Below are positions 5,683 through 6,942 of a stretch of 6,942 nt of DNA, piece by piece. This stretch comes from Pontiella desulfatans (GTDB lineage: Bacteria > Verrucomicrobiota > Kiritimatiellia > Kiritimatiellales > Pontiellaceae), in assembly GCA_029287275.1 (NCBI GenBank), contig JARFRL010000257.1, positions 1 to 6,942 on the forward strand. Reading direction: 5' to 3'. The first letter of the stretch is position 1, and every line of letters begins with the position of its first letter. The translations under genes and the position numbers were made by a program. The notes under the pieces were generated by a model. It was given only the letters and a program-made list of their open reading frames with translations. It did not search any database and was not told the DNA's origin.

Positions 5683-5734
5683 ATCCAAGGTCGATTTTTA
5701 TCCCTTTCCGCTCTTTGACAGTAAGTGTTTGTAT

Positions 5735-5763
5735 TTATCGTTTTTCGTAATTATTGCTAGTAT
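5735..5763 (+). promoter_or_regulatory. Weak extended -10 promoter candidate for the hemC-cobA gene
   Basis: TGC followed by TAGTAT (5755-5763) gives an extended -10 with 4 of 6 consensus bases, in an AT-rich block. The hexamer 17 bp upstream (TTATCG, 5735-5740) is a poor -35. A perfect TTGACA sits at 5715-5720 but at the wrong spacing. If used, the leader would be about 85-90 nt. Confidence 0.22.
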
Positions 5764-5856
5764 TTTTTCGGCCTGATGTTCCCGCGGCCGGTTGCTATCC
5801 TAAAACCACGACGACCCGCATTGCATTCGGGATTTGAAACGGTAAAGTTTCTCCCT

Positions 5857-6942
5857 ATGAAACCAACGACCTTAAAGGTGGGGACGCGGCCGAGTAGCTT
5901 GGCGCTCACGCAGTGCCGCGGCGCGCTCGATCGACTCGAAAGCCTGCTCGAGGGAATCGCCTTCGAGATGGTTCCCATCACCTCCGTCGGCGATACCGAT
6001 CGGACCATCGATCTGCGCGACAGCCCGGCCGACTTCTTCACGCGCGAGCTCGACGAAACCCTGCTGCGCGGCGACGTCGATCTCGCCGTGCACAGCGCGA
6101 AGGATCTACCCGAGCCGATGCCGGAAGGAATCGACTGGTTCTGGTTGCCGTGGCGCGAGGAGCCGCGCGACGCGCTGATTCTCGCGCAGGGACGCGCCAT
6201 TTGCGAGCTGCCCGAAAACCCCGTTATCGGCGTCAGCTCCGAACGGCGCGAGGCATACTGTTCGAAACGCTTCCCCAACGGGATTCAGAAAACCATCCGC
6301 GGCAATATCGAGGAACGCGTCGCGCAGGTCGACGACGGCGACTACGACATCGTCGTGATGGCCGGCGCCGCGCTGAACCGCCTCGGCATCGAGGAACGGA
6401 TCACCGAATGGATTCCGCTCGAGGAATTGGAGGTGCCCGAAGGCCAAGGTTATCTCGCGGTCACGTTCCGCGCGGGCGACGAGCGAATCATGGCGCTGCG
6501 CGCCCTCTTCGCCCACGCGGTCACCTTCGCCGGCGCGGGCGTGAGCGACAAGGATCTCTGCGCCGTCGCCACGCTGCGGGCGCTGAAAACCGCGGACGTC
6601 TGCCTCTACGACTCGCTCATCGACGCCTCCCTGCTCGACGAGCTTCCGCCCGCCGCCGAGGCGATCGACGTCGGGAAACGCTGCGGCGCGCATAGCAAAG
6701 AGCAACACGAAACCACCAAACTGATTTGTGAAAAGGCGCGCCAAAGCAAGCGCGTCGTCCGGCTCAAGGGCGGCGATCCCGGCATCTTCGGCCGCCTCGC
6801 AGAGGAGACGGAAGCGCTGGAACAACTCAACATGCCCTTCCGCGTCATCCCCGGCATCAGCGCCCTGCAGGCCGCGACCACCGGCACCGGTATGTTGCTG
6901 ACGCGCCGCGACGTGTCGCGCGGCTTCGTGGCCCTCACCCCC
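5857..6942 (+). CDS. hemC-cobA: HemC-like (domain 3 missing) / uroporphyrinogen-III C-methyltransferase fusion, 3' end cut by window
   Basis: The frame is open for 362 codons to the window edge. Residues ~1-217 match domains 1-2 of hydroxymethylbilane synthase, which joins four porphobilinogens in the cytoplasm: VGTRPSSLALTQ (Arg11), TSVGDTD, DLAVHSAKDLP (catalytic-type Asp83), EEPRDAL, GVSSERR (Arg130/131), IRGNIEERV (Arg148/154), PEGQG (194-198). Domain 3, with the cysteine that binds the dipyrromethane cofactor, is absent. Instead, residues ~222 onward are SUMT/CobA, which makes precorrin-2 from uroporphyrinogen III with SAM: VTFAGAGVSD, ADVCLYDSL, VGKRCGAHSKEQ, RVVRLKGGDPGIFGR, VIPGISA, LTRRDVSRGF. 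About 90-100 SUMT residues, and perhaps a HemD domain, should follow. The lysine loop of domain 1 (K55/K59 in E. coli) reads DSPADFF, without Lys. The start fits because Arg11 falls at the E. coli position; no clear Shine-Dalgarno is seen. The domain calls are firm; activity of the HemC part is uncertain. Confidence 0.9.
   Translation, partial: MKPTTLKVGTRPSSLALTQCRGALDRLESLLEGIAFEMVPITSVGDTDRTIDLRDSPADFFTRELDETLLRGDVDLAVHSAKDLPEPMPEGIDWFWLPWREEPRDALILAQGRAICELPENPVIGVSSERREAYCSKRFPNGIQKTIRGNIEERVAQVDDGDYDIVVMAGAALNRLGIEERITEWIPLEELEVPEGQGYLAVTFRAGDERIMALRALFAHAVTFAGAGVSDKDLCAVATLRALKTADVCLYDSLIDASLLDELPPAAEAIDVGKRCGAHSKEQHETTKLICEKARQSKRVVRLKGGDPGIFGRLAEETEALEQLNMPFRVIPGISALQAATTGTGMLLTRRDVSRGFVALTP

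Larger units (their letters stand above)
5512..5856. other. 345-bp intergenic spacer upstream of the hemC-cobA fusion
   Basis: No gene is supported here. It contains an IS3-end-like stretch near 5601-5629, a small hairpin at 5662-5682, and an AT-rich block (5692-5770) that may carry the promoter of the gene at 5857. No intrinsic terminator for the 5056-5511 gene is evident: no GC hairpin followed by a T-run was found directly after its stop. Confidence 0.6.

Noticed and set aside
5715..5720. Perfect TTGACA -35 hexamer
   Set aside because: No acceptable -10 lies 16-18 bp downstream; only the weak extended -10 at 5755-5763 is listed.
5913..6695. 260-codon alternative plus-strand frame
   Set aside because: It overlaps the hemC-cobA frame, which matches two known families throughout; the alternative is an Arg-rich shifted-frame shadow.
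6106..6825. 239-codon minus-strand frame
   Set aside because: It is antisense to the HemC/SUMT fusion and has no recognisable features.

Overview
The window reads as a GC-rich bacterial chromosome segment with every supported gene on the + strand. It carries the distal part of a Bat (Bacteroides aerotolerance-type) operon, three small genes, a less GC-rich spacer region with one orphan membrane-protein gene, and the first 362 codons of a tetrapyrrole-synthesis fusion gene. A Bat cluster with a separate Gln/Asp-rich component, dispersed GC-rich hairpins and a hemC-cobA fusion suggests the PVC superphylum (Lentisphaerota, Kiritimatiellota or Verrucomicrobiota) or a neighbouring phylum. That placement is inference; no rRNA or marker gene is present to settle it.

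Positions 1-3590 hold four tightly packed genes: the C-terminal part of a TPR protein (1-539), a secreted protein with a Q/D/N-rich low-complexity tract (536-1087), BatD (1099-2862) and BatE (2859-3590). Three junctions are overlapping or nearly so (ATGA at 536-539, an 11-nt gap, GTGA at 2859-2862), so this is one transcription unit with probable translational coupling. The MoxR ATPase, DUF58 and VWA proteins (BatA/BatB) that usually precede these genes would lie upstream of the window. Together they would form a cell-envelope complex with TPR, beta-sandwich and SH3-like modules outside the membrane.

Positions 3625-4342 hold three small genes: a 72-aa two-helix membrane protein, an 85-aa unrecognised soluble protein with a TTG start, and a 72-aa S4-domain RNA-binding protein of the YbcJ type.

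Positions 4343-5856 are a repeat-rich, compositionally mixed region. The first 400 bases are GC-rich and contain several inverted repeats, including a REP-like hairpin pair. From about 4765 the sequence turns AT-richer. It includes a 151-aa orphan membrane protein gene (5056-5511) preceded by an inverted repeat and a 26-bp imperfect palindrome, then a 345-base spacer with a possible IS-end remnant.

From 5857 to the window end an uninterrupted frame encodes a hydroxymethylbilane synthase (HemC)-like domain joined directly to a uroporphyrinogen-III C-methyltransferase (SUMT/CobA) domain. The HemC part lacks the whole third domain, which in known enzymes carries the cysteine that anchors the dipyrromethane cofactor, and it has also lost the conserved lysine loop. 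This is the most interesting feature of the window.
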